The notes under the pieces were generated by a model, which saw only the letters and a program-made list of their open reading frames with translations, made no database searches and was not told the DNA's origin. 64,000 bases of DNA from Herbaspirillum robiniae (GTDB taxonomy: Bacteria; Pseudomonadota; Gammaproteobacteria; Burkholderiales; Burkholderiaceae_D): the NCBI RefSeq assembly GCF_002213415.1, contig NZ_NJGU01000004.1, forward strand, positions 124,001-188,000, read 5' to 3'. Position numbers and translations under genes: made by a program. Positions within the stretch are counted from its first letter, which is position 1. Each line of letters opens with the position of its first letter. Positions 1 through 11,026 of the stretch are shown piece after piece.

Positions 1-208
1 GGTCGGCCTTGAAGAGATGGTCCAGGGCGGCGTCGATCAGGGGCTGGTGGCCGGTGCGCAGCAGCTTGTTGAGCAGGGCGTCCAGCGGCTTGAGCCAGGC
101 CCGTTCCTCGAGCCGGCTGGAGGCCTGCGCGATGGCTTGCGCGAAGGTGACCAGATGCTGGCTGTCGGAAGAGAGCTTGGAAGAAGAACGTTTGGCGGGA
201 CGACGCAT
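1..208 (-). CDS. DUF2863-like protein, N-terminal part (runs off window)
   Basis: Sixty-nine codons are visible, read leftward from an ATG at 206-208; the rest lies outside the window. The N-terminus is basic and Ser-rich (MRRPAKRSSSK), followed by a helical stretch with a double-Leu/Lys pattern (LDALLNKLLRTG). This resembles the start of DUF2863 proteins found in Burkholderiales, from memory of the family rather than a search. No function is established for that family. It lies downstream of acnA on the same strand, but the acnA terminator separates them, so it probably has its own promoter in 209-330. Function is unknown. Confidence 0.6.
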   Translation of the reverse strand, partial: MRRPAKRSSSKLSSDSQHLVTFAQAIAQASSRLEERAWLKPLDALLNKLLRTGHQPLIDAALDHLFKAD

Positions 209-330
209 GGATGGGATTCTGTAGGAACGAAACTTTGTATTGTAGATGATTTGGCAGCAAATCCGGCCCGATAAGGCGAAGCTGCCCGGACACGGCGATC
301 GGGCCGCAAGCGCCGGGTGAAAGAGCAATA

Positions 331-359
331 AAAAAACGCCGGACGAATCCGGCGTTTTT
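331..359 (-). terminator. Rho-independent terminator of acnA
   Basis: The arms AACGCCGGA and TCCGGCGTT form a perfect stem around the loop CGAA. A-runs and T-runs flank both sides, so it could work in both directions. It lies about 45 nt past the acnA stop codon. Confidence 0.85.
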
Positions 360-401
360 CATTGCCGGCGACGCCCGCAGGCATCGCCGTGACGTCGCTG
401 C

Positions 402-3113
<2,712 letters not shown>

Positions 3114-3266
3114 GGCCTCTTCTCCTTAGGTATGGCAATTAGTGATGTTAGCTAGTCGAATCCGGTTTGCGTTGCAATGGTCAAACTGCTGGGTGCTGCC
3201 TGATTCTGCTCTGTCCGTCTTCCTGCCACTGTTACGGCAGGAACGGGTAAATCCTGATGCTTGGTG

Positions 3267-3812
3267 TTAATTCTTGGGTGCTGCTGCCACGGCAGGCGCC
3301 TGGGCAGCGGCCGCGGCGTGCTGCTGTTCCGCGTTCTTGCATTCGTTGGCCAACTGCTGGCCCTTCTTCGAATCCAGCAGCAGGCCCTTGGCCGGGATGC
3401 CGATCCAAACCAGGCCAACCTTGCGGTTCTCGAAGCGGTTGGCGCCGGTGGTGGTTTCCACGCGGGTCAGGCGGTTGATCTTCTTGTTCCAGCGGATGGC
3501 GATGTGCTTGTCATCGGCTTCGTTCTTCCAGATGGTCAGCTTCTGGCCCAGTTCGCAGTTGAAGTCCGCGGACAGGGTGCCGCCCAGTTCGGGCTCGCTG
3601 TCGTCGTCTTCGGCGTCGGAGGAGAAGGGCATCTTGGCGGCCGGCGCTGCAGCGGCGGCAGCGGCTGCCTTCTTTGCCGGAGCCTTTTTCTTGGGCGCAG
3701 CCTTCTTTGCCGCCGGCTTGGCGGGAGTGGTGGTTTCGGCCTGCGCGGACGAGATGCCGGCTGCGGCGAACAGGGCGCCCAGCAGGGCAATGGCGGTCAG
3801 TTGCTTTTTCAT
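3267..3812 (-). CDS. Exported protein with Lys/Ala-rich linker, unknown function
   Basis: This encodes 181 residues. A signal peptide ends near SSAQA (residue 24). A roughly 35-residue Ala/Lys/Pro linker follows (repeats of the type PAKKAAPKKKAPAKK), reminiscent of histone-H1-like tails. Then comes a compact domain of about 85 residues with two cysteines (NCELGQ and NECKNA) and several aromatic residues (WKNEADDKHIAIRW), and finally an Ala/Gln tail. The cysteines may form a disulfide in the periplasm. I chose the ATG at 3812 because it begins a standard signal peptide (MKKQLTAIALLG); the longer upstream reading overlaps the neighbouring gene. It begins 13 nt after the CoA-ester lyase gene and is probably co-transcribed. 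I do not recognise the family. Confidence 0.75.
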   Translation of the reverse strand: MKKQLTAIALLGALFAAAGISSAQAETTTPAKPAAKKAAPKKKAPAKKAAAAAAAAPAAKMPFSSDAEDDDSEPELGGTLSADFNCELGQKLTIWKNEADDKHIAIRWNKKINRLTRVETTTGANRFENRKVGLVWIGIPAKGLLLDSKKGQQLANECKNAEQQHAAAAAQAPAVAAAPKN

Positions 3813-3825
3813 GAACGGTAAATCG

Positions 3826-4827
3826 TTACGGTGAGGTTGAAGGGGAATCGCTGCCGGCGAACCAGCTGGCCGCCTCCGGCGGCAACGCCACGCCGGTGGC
3901 GTGGGCGCGCTGCAGGATGCTCCAGAAATAGCGATAGCTGGCCCGGTCGTGCAGATTCCCCTGGTGCTGGATCGGTCCCCATTGCACTGCCTGAGCCTTG
4001 AGCAAAATCTGTGCCGCTTGGTCTGCCTCCTCGGTGGAAGGCGACATGGACCGCACAATCGGCCGGATCTGGTCCGGATGTATGCTCCACATCCGGGTAT
4101 AGCCGAATTCCTGTGCCGCGCGGCGGGCATCGTCGGCCACCGCTGCGGGATTCTTGATGTCGGTGGTCACGTTGTGCGACGGCACCTTGCCGTGCGCATG
4201 GCAAGCGGCGGAAATTTCCAGCTTGGCGCGGCGCACCAGCGGATGGTCGAACTGTCCGGGGGAGCGCATCGCGGCGCTCGGGATGGCGCCATAGTGCGCC
4301 GATACGAAGTCCATCACCCCGAAGGAAAGCGATTCGACCTGCGGCAAGGCCGCGATCTTCCAGACGTCGGCCAGCGCGCCGTGGGTCTCGATCAGCACGT
4401 GCAGCGGCAGCGCATGACGCCCGGCCGCAAGGCAAACGCGATTGATCGATTCCAGCGCGCGCACCACATCGTTGACGCCCTCCGGCTTGGGCAGCATGAC
4501 GAAGGCCAGCTCGCGCGCCGCGGAGGAACAGATAATGGAGACGTCCTGCTCGAAGTGGGGGCTGCCGACGTCATGCACGCGCGCGCCGATGCGGCGGTGG
4601 CGGTTGTCGGGGCCGTTGACCAGGGAGGCGGCCAGCTGCGCGTGTTCGGCTTCATTGCCGGCCGCGGCGCCATCCTCGCAATCGAGCGTGATGTCGAATA
4701 CCGGTCCGAGCTCCTGCTGCAGGGCGATCGACTTGCGCATCAGCTTTTCCGAGCCGGCGTAGTGATCGCAGACCGGAAGCGAAGCCGGCTGCTGTGCACC
4801 TGGGAACAAGACCTGGGAGGGATGCAT
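3826..4827 (-). CDS. HpcH/HpaI aldolase / CitE-like CoA-ester lyase
   Basis: This 333-residue protein has the CitE-like TIM-barrel signature: FDITLDCEDGA with acidic Mg-ligand residues, the R-x-N-x segment replaced by IGARVHDVGSPH, the VMLPKPEGV strand and the LIETHGAL strand. The family cleaves or forms C-C bonds in acyl-CoA substrates such as malyl-CoA, citramalyl-CoA or citryl-CoA; the substrate here cannot be read from sequence. It starts 82 nt after mdh on the same strand, so it is likely in the mdh operon. That supports, but does not prove, a role on malate- or citrate-derived thioesters. The chosen ATG begins MHPSQVLFPG; no strong Shine-Dalgarno is visible. No citrate lyase alpha or gamma subunit is present nearby, so it is not a classical citrate lyase operon. 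Confidence 0.82.
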   Translation of the reverse strand: MHPSQVLFPGAQQPASLPVCDHYAGSEKLMRKSIALQQELGPVFDITLDCEDGAAAGNEAEHAQLAASLVNGPDNRHRRIGARVHDVGSPHFEQDVSIICSSAARELAFVMLPKPEGVNDVVRALESINRVCLAAGRHALPLHVLIETHGALADVWKIAALPQVESLSFGVMDFVSAHYGAIPSAAMRSPGQFDHPLVRRAKLEISAACHAHGKVPSHNVTTDIKNPAAVADDARRAAQEFGYTRMWSIHPDQIRPIVRSMSPSTEEADQAAQILLKAQAVQWGPIQHQGNLHDRASYRYFWSILQRAHATGVALPPEAASWFAGSDSPSTSP

Positions 4828-4909
4828 TGCTGCTGAATGAGTGATTGTCGATTCAGTCGAAAATTCGGAACCGCGCGGCGGCGGTCGCCCGCCGCCGCGC
4901 ACTGGTCAA

Positions 4910-5899
4910 TTAGCCGACCAGGTGTTTGACGCCTTCGCGCTCTTCCATCAGCTCTTTGAGCGTGATGTTGATGCGCTCTTGCGAAAACGCGTCGATCTCC
5001 AGACCCTGGACGATCTTGTACTCGCCGTTTTCGGTGGTCACCGGGAAGCCGAACATGGTGCCTTCGGGGATGCCGTAGGAACCGTCGGACGGGATGCCCA
5101 TGGTGGTCCACTTGCCGTTGGTGCCCAGCACCCAGTCACGCACGTGGTCGATCGCGGCGTTGGCGGCCGACGCTGCAGAGGACAGGCCGCGCGCTTCGAT
5201 GATCGCAGCGCCGCGCTTGCCCACGGTCGGCAGGAACACGTTGGCGTTCCATTCCTGGTCGTTGATGGTGTCCTTGACCGATGCGCCGTCAGCGGTGGCG
5301 AAGCGGTAGTCGGCATACATGGTCGGCGAGTGGTTGCCCCACACGCACAGCTTCTCGATGGCCGAGACCGGCTTGCCGATCTTGGCGGCCACTTGCGACA
5401 GGGCGCGGTTGTGGTCCAGGCGCAGCATGGCGGTGAAGTTCTTGGCCGGCAGGTTCGGGGCCGACTTCATGGCGATGTAGGCGTTGGTGTTGGCCGGGTT
5501 GCCGACCACCAGCACCTTCACGTCACGCGAGGCCACGGCGTCCAGCGCACGGCCTTGCACGGTGAAGATCTGGGCGTTGGCTTCCAGCAGGTCCTTGCGC
5601 TCCATGCCGGGGCCGCGGGGACGGGCGCCGACCAGCAGGGCGACGTCGGCGTCCTTGAACGCGGTCATCGGATCGCTGTGGGCAGTCACGCCGGCCAGCA
5701 GCGGGAAGGCACAGTCGTCGATCTCCATGATCACGCCCTTCAGCGCCTTCTGGGCCTTCTCATCGGGGATTTCCAGCAGTTGCAGGATGACCGGCTGGTC
5801 TTTGCCGAGCAGGTCGCCGTTGGCGATGCGGAACAGCAGGGAGTAACCGATCTGACCGGCGGCGCCGGTGACGGCAACACGCTTGGGGGCTTTAGCCAT
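4910..5899 (-). CDS. mdh: Malate dehydrogenase (NAD)
   Basis: This enzyme oxidises malate to oxaloacetate with NAD. The 329-residue length and the N-terminal nucleotide motif [11 protein letters not shown] (residues 11-21) match the cytosolic-type MDH common in betaproteobacteria. The substrate arginine loop ([15 protein letters not shown]), the LDHNRA segment and the catalytic histidine region ([12 protein letters not shown]) are intact. The ATG at 5899 has GGAGA about 8 nt upstream; the in-frame extension upstream is rejected. A strong promoter-like element lies about 350 nt further upstream. The gene probably heads an operon with the CoA-ester lyase gene. Confidence 0.97.
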   Translation of the reverse strand: MAKAPKRVAVTGAAGQIGYSLLFRIANGDLLGKDQPVILQLLEIPDEKAQKALKGVIMEIDDCAFPLLAGVTAHSDPMTAFKDADVALLVGARPRGPGMERKDLLEANAQIFTVQGRALDAVASRDVKVLVVGNPANTNAYIAMKSAPNLPAKNFTAMLRLDHNRALSQVAAKIGKPVSAIEKLCVWGNHSPTMYADYRFATADGASVKDTINDQEWNANVFLPTVGKRGAAIIEARGLSSAASAANAAIDHVRDWVLGTNGKWTTMGIPSDGSYGIPEGTMFGFPVTTENGEYKIVQGLEIDAFSQERINITLKELMEEREGVKHLVG

Positions 5900-6254
5900 G
5901 TTGAATCTCCAAAAGAGGTGATGAAAAAAAGCATTCCAGACTGCATCGGAAGCGCACGTTGCGGTCACGTCGCGCAAGGCGCGGCAGGGCCGTCTGCGGT
6001 TGCTTCTGGTTTGCGCAAATTGAATTGCGCGACTTCCTCGAATTCTTGTTAGACCGCCATGATACCGTCGAAAACGCAGTGAGTCAGTTGCTTTCGCGGA
6101 GTGTCGTGCCGGCGGCCCGAAAACCTGTCACACTCATGTTCAGCCGACATAAAAACGCGACGTGCAAACGGTCTAAATGCAATCGATTCTCGTTATCGTT
6201 GACCGGCCGGAAGTTCGCGTCACGCCTGCGTTGCGGCTTTTCAGGTTGCTCGCG

Positions 6255-6283
6255 AGTGTAGGCCTGCGAACGGCGGCTGTCAA
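6255..6283 (-). promoter_or_regulatory. Candidate sigma-70 promoter of mdh
   Basis: Reading the minus strand, TTGACA (6278-6283) and TACACT (6255-6260) are separated by exactly 17 bp. The transcript would start near 6248, giving an approximately 350-nt leader before the mdh ATG. The leader contains a small hairpin, GCGCAA/TTGCGC, at 6013-6030. Nothing else is clear in 5900-6250. Confidence 0.65.
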
Positions 6284-6305
6284 TCAATATCTTATGTCTT
6301 ATATA
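6277..6305 (+). promoter_or_regulatory. Weaker candidate promoter of the gntR gene
   Basis: CTGTCA (6277-6282) and TATATA (6300-6305) are 17 bp apart on the plus strand. The -35 box overlaps the mdh -35 box on the other strand, so the two promoters would be back-to-back. The -10 box lies inside the 18-bp palindrome at 6294-6311. Confidence 0.4.
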
Positions 6306-6311
6306 AGACAT
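6294..6311. promoter_or_regulatory. Perfect 18-bp palindrome, probable GntR operator
   Basis: ATGTCTTATATAAGACAT is its own reverse complement. It contains GT and AC half-site ends, as is usual for GntR/HutC operators. It covers the candidate gntR -10 box and sits about 10 bp upstream of the mdh -35 box, so autoregulation with effects on mdh is plausible. I found no second perfect copy upstream of acnA, sdhC, gltA or odhA. Confidence 0.65.
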
Positions 6312-6353
6312 ATTATTGCATAGTTTTTGCTGGACGCCGGAAGGGGTTTTGTG

Positions 6354-7154
6354 GTGAAATTCGGGGTTATGAGCTCGATCCTGCCCAATTCAAACAGCGT
6401 CGACGCGCAAGGCGCGGGGACGGGTGTCGCCAGTCCGGCGCCCACCTTCAGTCCGCTGTACCAGCAGATCAAGGCGCTCATCATGCAGCGCCTTGAGGCC
6501 GGCGAGTGGAAGCCGGGCGAACTCATCCCCAGCGAAGTCGAGCTGGGCGGCCGGTTCAAGGTCAGTCAGGGTACGGTGCGCAAGGCCATCGACGAGCTGG
6601 CGGCCGAAAACCTGGTGGTGCGCCGCCAGGGCAAGGGCACCTTCGTCGCCACCCATCACGAGACCCAGGCGCAATTCCGCTTCCTGCGCCTGATGGCCGA
6701 TAGCGACGAGCCGCAGCGTCCCGAGAACAAGATCGTCGAAGTCAAGCGCGTGCGCGCGTCCGCCGAAGTGGCGCGGCAGCTGGACATGAAGTCCGGCGAC
6801 TCGGTCATCTTCATCCGGCGCGTGAAATCATTCAATGGCACTCCCATCATCCTCGAAGACATCTGGCTGCCCGGCGCCATCTTCAAGGGGCTGACGGCTG
6901 AGCGCCTGGTGGAATACAAAGGCCCGCTGTACGGCCTGTTCGAGTCGGAATTCGGAACGCGCATGATCCGCGCCGAGGAGCGCATTCGTGCCGTGGGAGC
7001 GGATCCGGAGTCCGCGGAGTTTCTGGGGGTGTTGCCCCAAACGCCGTTGCTGAGTGTGGAGCGCGCGTCATTTACCTACGGCGACAAGCCGGTGGAAATG
7101 CGTCGCGGCCTGTACTTGACGACGAATCACCATTATCAGAGCGAGTTGAGCTGA
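6354..7154 (+). CDS. GntR/HutC-family transcriptional regulator
   Basis: This encodes about 266 residues. A winged helix-turn-helix occupies roughly residues 35-100 (SPLYQQIKAL, IPSEVELGGRF, SQGTVRKAIDEL, RRQGKGTFVA), followed by a UTRA ligand-binding domain to the C-terminus. UTRA domains bind small metabolites. Placement between mdh and the sdh operon suggests a TCA-cycle or organic-acid effector, which is inference. I favour the GTG at 6354 because AAGGGG lies 7 nt upstream. A GTG at 6351 and an ATG at 6369 are alternatives and change only the disordered N-terminus. It is divergent from mdh and shares with it a palindromic operator. Confidence 0.9.
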   Translation: MKFGVMSSILPNSNSVDAQGAGTGVASPAPTFSPLYQQIKALIMQRLEAGEWKPGELIPSEVELGGRFKVSQGTVRKAIDELAAENLVVRRQGKGTFVATHHETQAQFRFLRLMADSDEPQRPENKIVEVKRVRASAEVARQLDMKSGDSVIFIRRVKSFNGTPIILEDIWLPGAIFKGLTAERLVEYKGPLYGLFESEFGTRMIRAEERIRAVGADPESAEFLGVLPQTPLLSVERASFTYGDKPVEMRRGLYLTTNHHYQSELS

Positions 7155-7314
7155 CGCCCTTCCGGGGAATCGCAGGCGCGGCGCAGTGTGGCCGGCAGGC
7201 GGGGAAGGGCGGTGTCAAGCCTTTTTGGCATGTTGCGAAGCGCAATAATTGTTGATGGCAATTTGCAAAATCGGCGAAAATTGCAGGATTGTTTTAATCT
7301 GAGGAGAACCTTGT

Positions 7315-7725
7315 ATGTCTGAAGCCGCTAAACCACAACGGCCGCAATTTCGTAACATACACCTTACCCAAATTGCTGGTTACCGCATGCCCCTGGCAGC
7401 ACTGGTGTCGATCATGCACCGCATCAGCGGGCTATTCCTGTTCCTGATGCTGCCCTTCATCCTGTTCCTGCTGGACAGCAGCCTGCTCTCCGAAGGCACC
7501 TTCGAATACCTCAAAGGCTTCGCCTCCAACTGGTTCGTCAAACTGGTCATCCTCGCCCTGTCCTGGGCCTATCTCCACCACTTCTGCGCCGGCATCCGCC
7601 ACCTGATCATGGACAACCACGTTGGCCTGGACAAGGACAGCGCGCGCAAGTCGTCGGCTACGGTCCTGGTCGTCAGCATCGCGCTGATGGTGGTGGTCGC
7701 ATTGAAACTGTTCGGAGCATTCTAA
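7315..7725 (+). CDS. sdhC: Succinate dehydrogenase cytochrome b556 subunit SdhC
   Basis: This 136-residue membrane anchor has three transmembrane helices (around residues 30-50, 72-92 and 112-132). It shows the MHRISGLFLF haem/quinone signature and a second histidine cluster, LHHFCAGIRHL. Together with SdhD it carries haem b and the ubiquinone site of complex II. GAGGAGA precedes the ATG at good spacing. It is the first gene of sdhCDAB, with sdhD starting 2 nt after its stop. The 160-nt upstream gap must hold the operon promoter, but I cannot pick a clear -35/-10 pair. Confidence 0.96.
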   Translation: MSEAAKPQRPQFRNIHLTQIAGYRMPLAALVSIMHRISGLFLFLMLPFILFLLDSSLLSEGTFEYLKGFASNWFVKLVILALSWAYLHHFCAGIRHLIMDNHVGLDKDSARKSSATVLVVSIALMVVVALKLFGAF

Positions 7726-7727
7726 AA

Positions 7728-8093
7728 ATGGCTGATAACAATATCGGATCCAAGCGCCTCGTCGTCGGCGCCCACTACGGTCTGCGCGACTGGCTCGCGC
7801 AACGCGCCACCGCCGTCGTCATGGCGGTCTACACCATCATCCTGCTGGCAGTGTTCTTCACCTCGGTCGGCTTCAGCTACCAGGGTTGGGCTGCGCTGTT
7901 CTCGCACCAGTGGTTCAAGGTCGCGACCTTCGCGGTGTTCGCGGCGCTGTTCTTCCACGCCTGGATCGGCGTGCGCGACATCTGGATGGATTACGTCAAG
8001 CCGGTCGCCCTGCGCCTGGTACTGCAAGTTGCCACGATTCTGTGGCTGGTTGGTTGCGCTGGTTATGCCGCGCAGATTCTGTGGAGAAATTAA
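7728..8093 (+). CDS. sdhD: Succinate dehydrogenase membrane anchor SdhD
   Basis: This 121-residue protein has three predicted membrane helices and the conserved RDWLAQRATAVVM start and HAWIGVRDIWMDYV segment of SdhD. It pairs with SdhC to hold the quinone-reduction site. The start lies 2 nt after the sdhC stop, and the stop lies 3 nt before the sdhA start, so translation is tightly coupled. Confidence 0.95.
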   Translation: MADNNIGSKRLVVGAHYGLRDWLAQRATAVVMAVYTIILLAVFFTSVGFSYQGWAALFSHQWFKVATFAVFAALFFHAWIGVRDIWMDYVKPVALRLVLQVATILWLVGCAGYAAQILWRN

Positions 8094-8096
8094 ATC

Positions 8097-9875
8097 GTGG
8101 CTGCCATCAAATCCGCAATCACTACCCGTCGCTTTGACGCGGTCATCGTCGGCGCCGGCGGTTCCGGCATGCGCGCGTCGCTGCAACTGGCCGAAGCCGG
8201 CCTGAACGTCGCCGTCCTGTCCAAGGTCTTCCCGACCCGCTCGCACACCGTGGCTGCCCAGGGCGGCATCGGCGCTTCGCTGGGCAACATGTCGGAAGAC
8301 AACTGGTACTGGCACATGTTCGACACCGTCAAGGGCTCGGACTACCTGGGCGACCAGGACGCCATCGAATTCATGTGCCGCGAAGCACCGAAGGCCGTCT
8401 ACGAGCTGGAACACTTCGGCATGCCGTTCGACCGCAATCCCGACGGCACCATCTACCAGCGTCCGTTCGGCGGCCACACCGCCAACCTGGGCGAGAAGCC
8501 GGTGCAGCGCGCCTGTGCCGCCGCTGACCGTACCGGTCACGCGCTGCTGCACACGCTGTACCAGCGCAATGTGCGCGCCAAGACCCACTTCTTCGTCGAA
8601 TGGATGGCGCTGGACATCATCCGCAACGAAGAGGGCGACGTCCTCGGCGTGACCGCGCTGGAAATGGAAACCGGCGAAATCATGATGCTGCACGCCAAGA
8701 CCACCCTGTTCGCCACCGGCGGCGCGGGTCGTATCTGGGCCGCATCGACCAATGCCTTCATCAACACCGGCGACGGCATGGGCATGGCGGCACGCGCCGG
8801 CCTGCCGCTGCAGGACATGGAGTTCTGGCAGTTCCACCCGACCGGCGTGGCCGGCGCGGGCGTGCTGATCACCGAAGGCGTGCGCGGCGAAGGCGGCATC
8901 CTGATCAACAGCAACGGCGAACGCTTCATGGAGCGCTATGCGCCGACCCTGAAGGATCTGGCGCCGCGCGACTTCGTGTCGCGCTCGATGGACCAGGAAA
9001 TCAAGGAAGGCCGCGGCGTCGGCCAGCACCAGGACCACGTGCTGCTGGACCTGCGCCACATCGGCGCCGACACCATCAAGAAGCGCCTGCCGTCGATCCT
9101 GGAAATCGCCCACAAGTTCGCCAACGTCGACGCCACCAAGGAACCGATCCCCGTCGTGCCGACCATCCACTACCAGATGGGCGGTATCCCGACCAACGTG
9201 TACGGCCAGGTGGTCGCACCCAAGGGCGGTTCGCAAAAGGAAGTGGTGCAGGGCATGTACGCCATCGGCGAATGCGCCTGCGTGTCGGTGCACGGCGCCA
9301 ACCGCCTGGGCACCAACTCGCTGCTGGACCTGGTGGTGTTCGGCCGCGCGGCCGGCAACCACATCGTCGGCAGCAAGCTGCAGGACCAGAGCCACAAGCC
9401 GATTCCGGCCGGCGCCCTGGACCGCTCGCTGGAGCGCATCGCCCGCCTGGAAAGCAGCACCGGTTCCGAGCGCGTGCAAGATGTCGCCAACACCATCCGC
9501 GCCACCATGCAGAAGTACTGCGGCGTGTTCCGTACCGATGCGCTGCTGCAAGAAGGCTACAAGCAGATCATGGAGCTGGACGAGCGCCGCAAGCATGTCT
9601 CGTTCAAGGACAAGTCCAAGGTGTTCAACACCGCGCGCCAGGAAGCCCTGGAGCTGGACAACCTGATCGAAACCGCCAAGGCCACCATCACGTCGGCCGC
9701 CGCCCGCAAGGAATCGCGCGGCGCCCACGCGCACAGCGACTACGAGCAGCGCGATGACGTGAACTGGCTCAAGCACACGCTGTGGTTCTCCGAGGGGAAT
9801 CGTCTCGACTACAAGCCGGTCAACATGCAGCCGCTGACCGTCGAGACATTTAAACCTAAAGCACGTACTTTCTAA
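8097..9875 (+). CDS. sdhA: Succinate dehydrogenase flavoprotein SdhA
   Basis: This 592-residue catalytic subunit oxidises succinate to fumarate. The GAGGSGMRA dinucleotide fold, the SHTVAAQGGIGASLGN segment with the FAD-linking histidine H50, and the HGANRLGTNSLLD active-site stretch are present. Translation begins with GTG at 8097, with GGAGA 9 nt upstream; no closer ATG in frame would keep the conserved N-terminus. FAD attachment would depend on SdhE, encoded just downstream. The sdhB start follows the stop by 11 nt. Confidence 0.97.
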   Translation: MAAIKSAITTRRFDAVIVGAGGSGMRASLQLAEAGLNVAVLSKVFPTRSHTVAAQGGIGASLGNMSEDNWYWHMFDTVKGSDYLGDQDAIEFMCREAPKAVYELEHFGMPFDRNPDGTIYQRPFGGHTANLGEKPVQRACAAADRTGHALLHTLYQRNVRAKTHFFVEWMALDIIRNEEGDVLGVTALEMETGEIMMLHAKTTLFATGGAGRIWAASTNAFINTGDGMGMAARAGLPLQDMEFWQFHPTGVAGAGVLITEGVRGEGGILINSNGERFMERYAPTLKDLAPRDFVSRSMDQEIKEGRGVGQHQDHVLLDLRHIGADTIKKRLPSILEIAHKFANVDATKEPIPVVPTIHYQMGGIPTNVYGQVVAPKGGSQKEVVQGMYAIGECACVSVHGANRLGTNSLLDLVVFGRAAGNHIVGSKLQDQSHKPIPAGALDRSLERIARLESSTGSERVQDVANTIRATMQKYCGVFRTDALLQEGYKQIMELDERRKHVSFKDKSKVFNTARQEALELDNLIETAKATITSAAARKESRGAHAHSDYEQRDDVNWLKHTLWFSEGNRLDYKPVNMQPLTVETFKPKARTF

Positions 9876-9886
9876 GAGGTCGCAAC

Positions 9887-10597
9887 ATGACTCGCACTTT
9901 GAAATTCAAAATCTACCGTTACGATCCGGACAAGGACGAGAAGCCGTACATGCAGGATCTGACGGTCGAACTGAAGCCGACCGACAAAATGTTGCTCGAC
10001 GCTCTGCAACGCATCAAGTCCGACGTGGATGACTCGCTGTCGCTGCGCCGCTCCTGCCGCGAAGGCGTGTGCGGCTCCGACGCGATGAACATCAACGGCA
10101 AGAACGGCCTGGCCTGCATCACCAACCTGAACGAGCTGACCGAACCCATCGTTCTGAAGCCGCTGCCGGGCCTGCCGGTCATCCGCGACCTGATCGTCGA
10201 CATGACCAACTTCTTCAAGCAGTACGATTCGATCAAGCCTTACCTGATCAACGACAGCATCCCTCCTGAAAAGGAGCGCCTGCAGTCGCCCGAGCAGCGT
10301 GAAGAGCTGGACGGCGTGTACGAGTGCATCCTGTGCGCCTGCTGCTCGACTTCCTGCCCGTCGTTCTGGTGGAACCCGGACAAGTTCGTCGGCCCGGCCG
10401 GCCTGCTGCAAGCCTACCGCTTCATCGCCGACAGCCGCGACGAAGCCACCGGCGCGCGCCTGGACAACCTGGAAGACCCGTACCGCCTGTTCCGTTGCCG
10501 TTCGATCATGAACTGCGTCGACGTCTGCCCGAAGGGATTGAACCCGAACGCAGCCATCGGCAAGATCAAGGAACTGATGGTTCGCCGCGCGGTGTAA
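9887..10597 (+). CDS. sdhB: Succinate dehydrogenase iron-sulfur subunit SdhB
   Basis: This 236-residue subunit passes electrons from SdhA to the membrane. The [2Fe-2S] ligands lie in SCREGVCGSDAM and the later ACIT cysteine. The [4Fe-4S] ligands lie in CILCACCSTSCP, and the [3Fe-4S] ligands in CRSIMNCVDVCPKG. AAGAGG precedes the ATG. It completes the sdhCDAB operon. A hairpin lies between it and sdhE. Confidence 0.97.
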   Translation: MTRTLKFKIYRYDPDKDEKPYMQDLTVELKPTDKMLLDALQRIKSDVDDSLSLRRSCREGVCGSDAMNINGKNGLACITNLNELTEPIVLKPLPGLPVIRDLIVDMTNFFKQYDSIKPYLINDSIPPEKERLQSPEQREELDGVYECILCACCSTSCPSFWWNPDKFVGPAGLLQAYRFIADSRDEATGARLDNLEDPYRLFRCRSIMNCVDVCPKGLNPNAAIGKIKELMVRRAV

Positions 10598-10656
10598 GCG
10601 CAAGCAAGGCTGCGGATCCGCCCGTACGAGGCCAACGGCCGCGGGTGTGGTCCGAA

Positions 10657-10685
10657 GCGGGAGGCAGGGCAGTGGGGCCTCCCGC
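10657..10685. other. Hairpin between sdhB and sdhE
   Basis: GCGGGAGGC and GCCTCCCGC form a perfect 9-bp stem around an 11-nt loop. No T-run follows, so it is more likely an RNA processing or stability element than an intrinsic terminator. Nothing else is recognisable in the 159-nt gap. Confidence 0.5.
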
Positions 10686-10756
10686 CGCCGGTCCCGGAGC
10701 GAAAGCCCGGGATCCGGTAGTATCGAAGATGAATAAGTAAAAAAGTGAGCGAGTTC

Positions 10757-11026
10757 ATGACTGAACGTCACCAGGAAGATCCGGCGAAACGGGCGCGTCT
10801 GCGCTGGCGCGCGCGCCGCGGCCTGCTGGAGAACGACCTGATCCTGACGCGCTATCTCGACGCCAATGAGGCGCAGATGAGCGACGAAGAGGTCGATGCG
10901 TTTTCGCGGCTGATGGACCTGTCCGATATCGACCTGATGGACTTGCTGTTGGCCCGCAAGGAGCCTGAGGCGGCGGTCGACCTGCCGCAGGTCCATGCGC
11001 TGCTGAAGAAGCTGCGTACGGCCTGA
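10757..11026 (+). CDS. sdhE: FAD assembly factor SdhE
   Basis: This 89-residue, all-helical protein has the family hallmark [10 protein letters not shown] (the RGxxE motif), which in SdhE homologues is needed for covalent flavinylation of SdhA. Its length matches E. coli SdhE. An in-frame GTG at 10745 would add four residues; I prefer the ATG at 10757 because a GTGAGCGAG purine-rich stretch precedes it. Its position between sdhB and gltA is common in betaproteobacteria. Confidence 0.92.
   Translation: MTERHQEDPAKRARLRWRARRGLLENDLILTRYLDANEAQMSDEEVDAFSRLMDLSDIDLMDLLLARKEPEAAVDLPQVHALLKKLRTA

Noticed and set aside
6084-6311. 75-codon minus-strand frame in the mdh-gntR gap
   Set aside because: Its start codon lies inside the operator palindrome, upstream of the predicted mdh promoter, and it has no ribosome site or family features.
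7722-9776. 684-codon open frame opposite sdhD/sdhA
   Set aside because: Antisense shadow of strongly conserved genes; no ribosome site and no recognisable domain.
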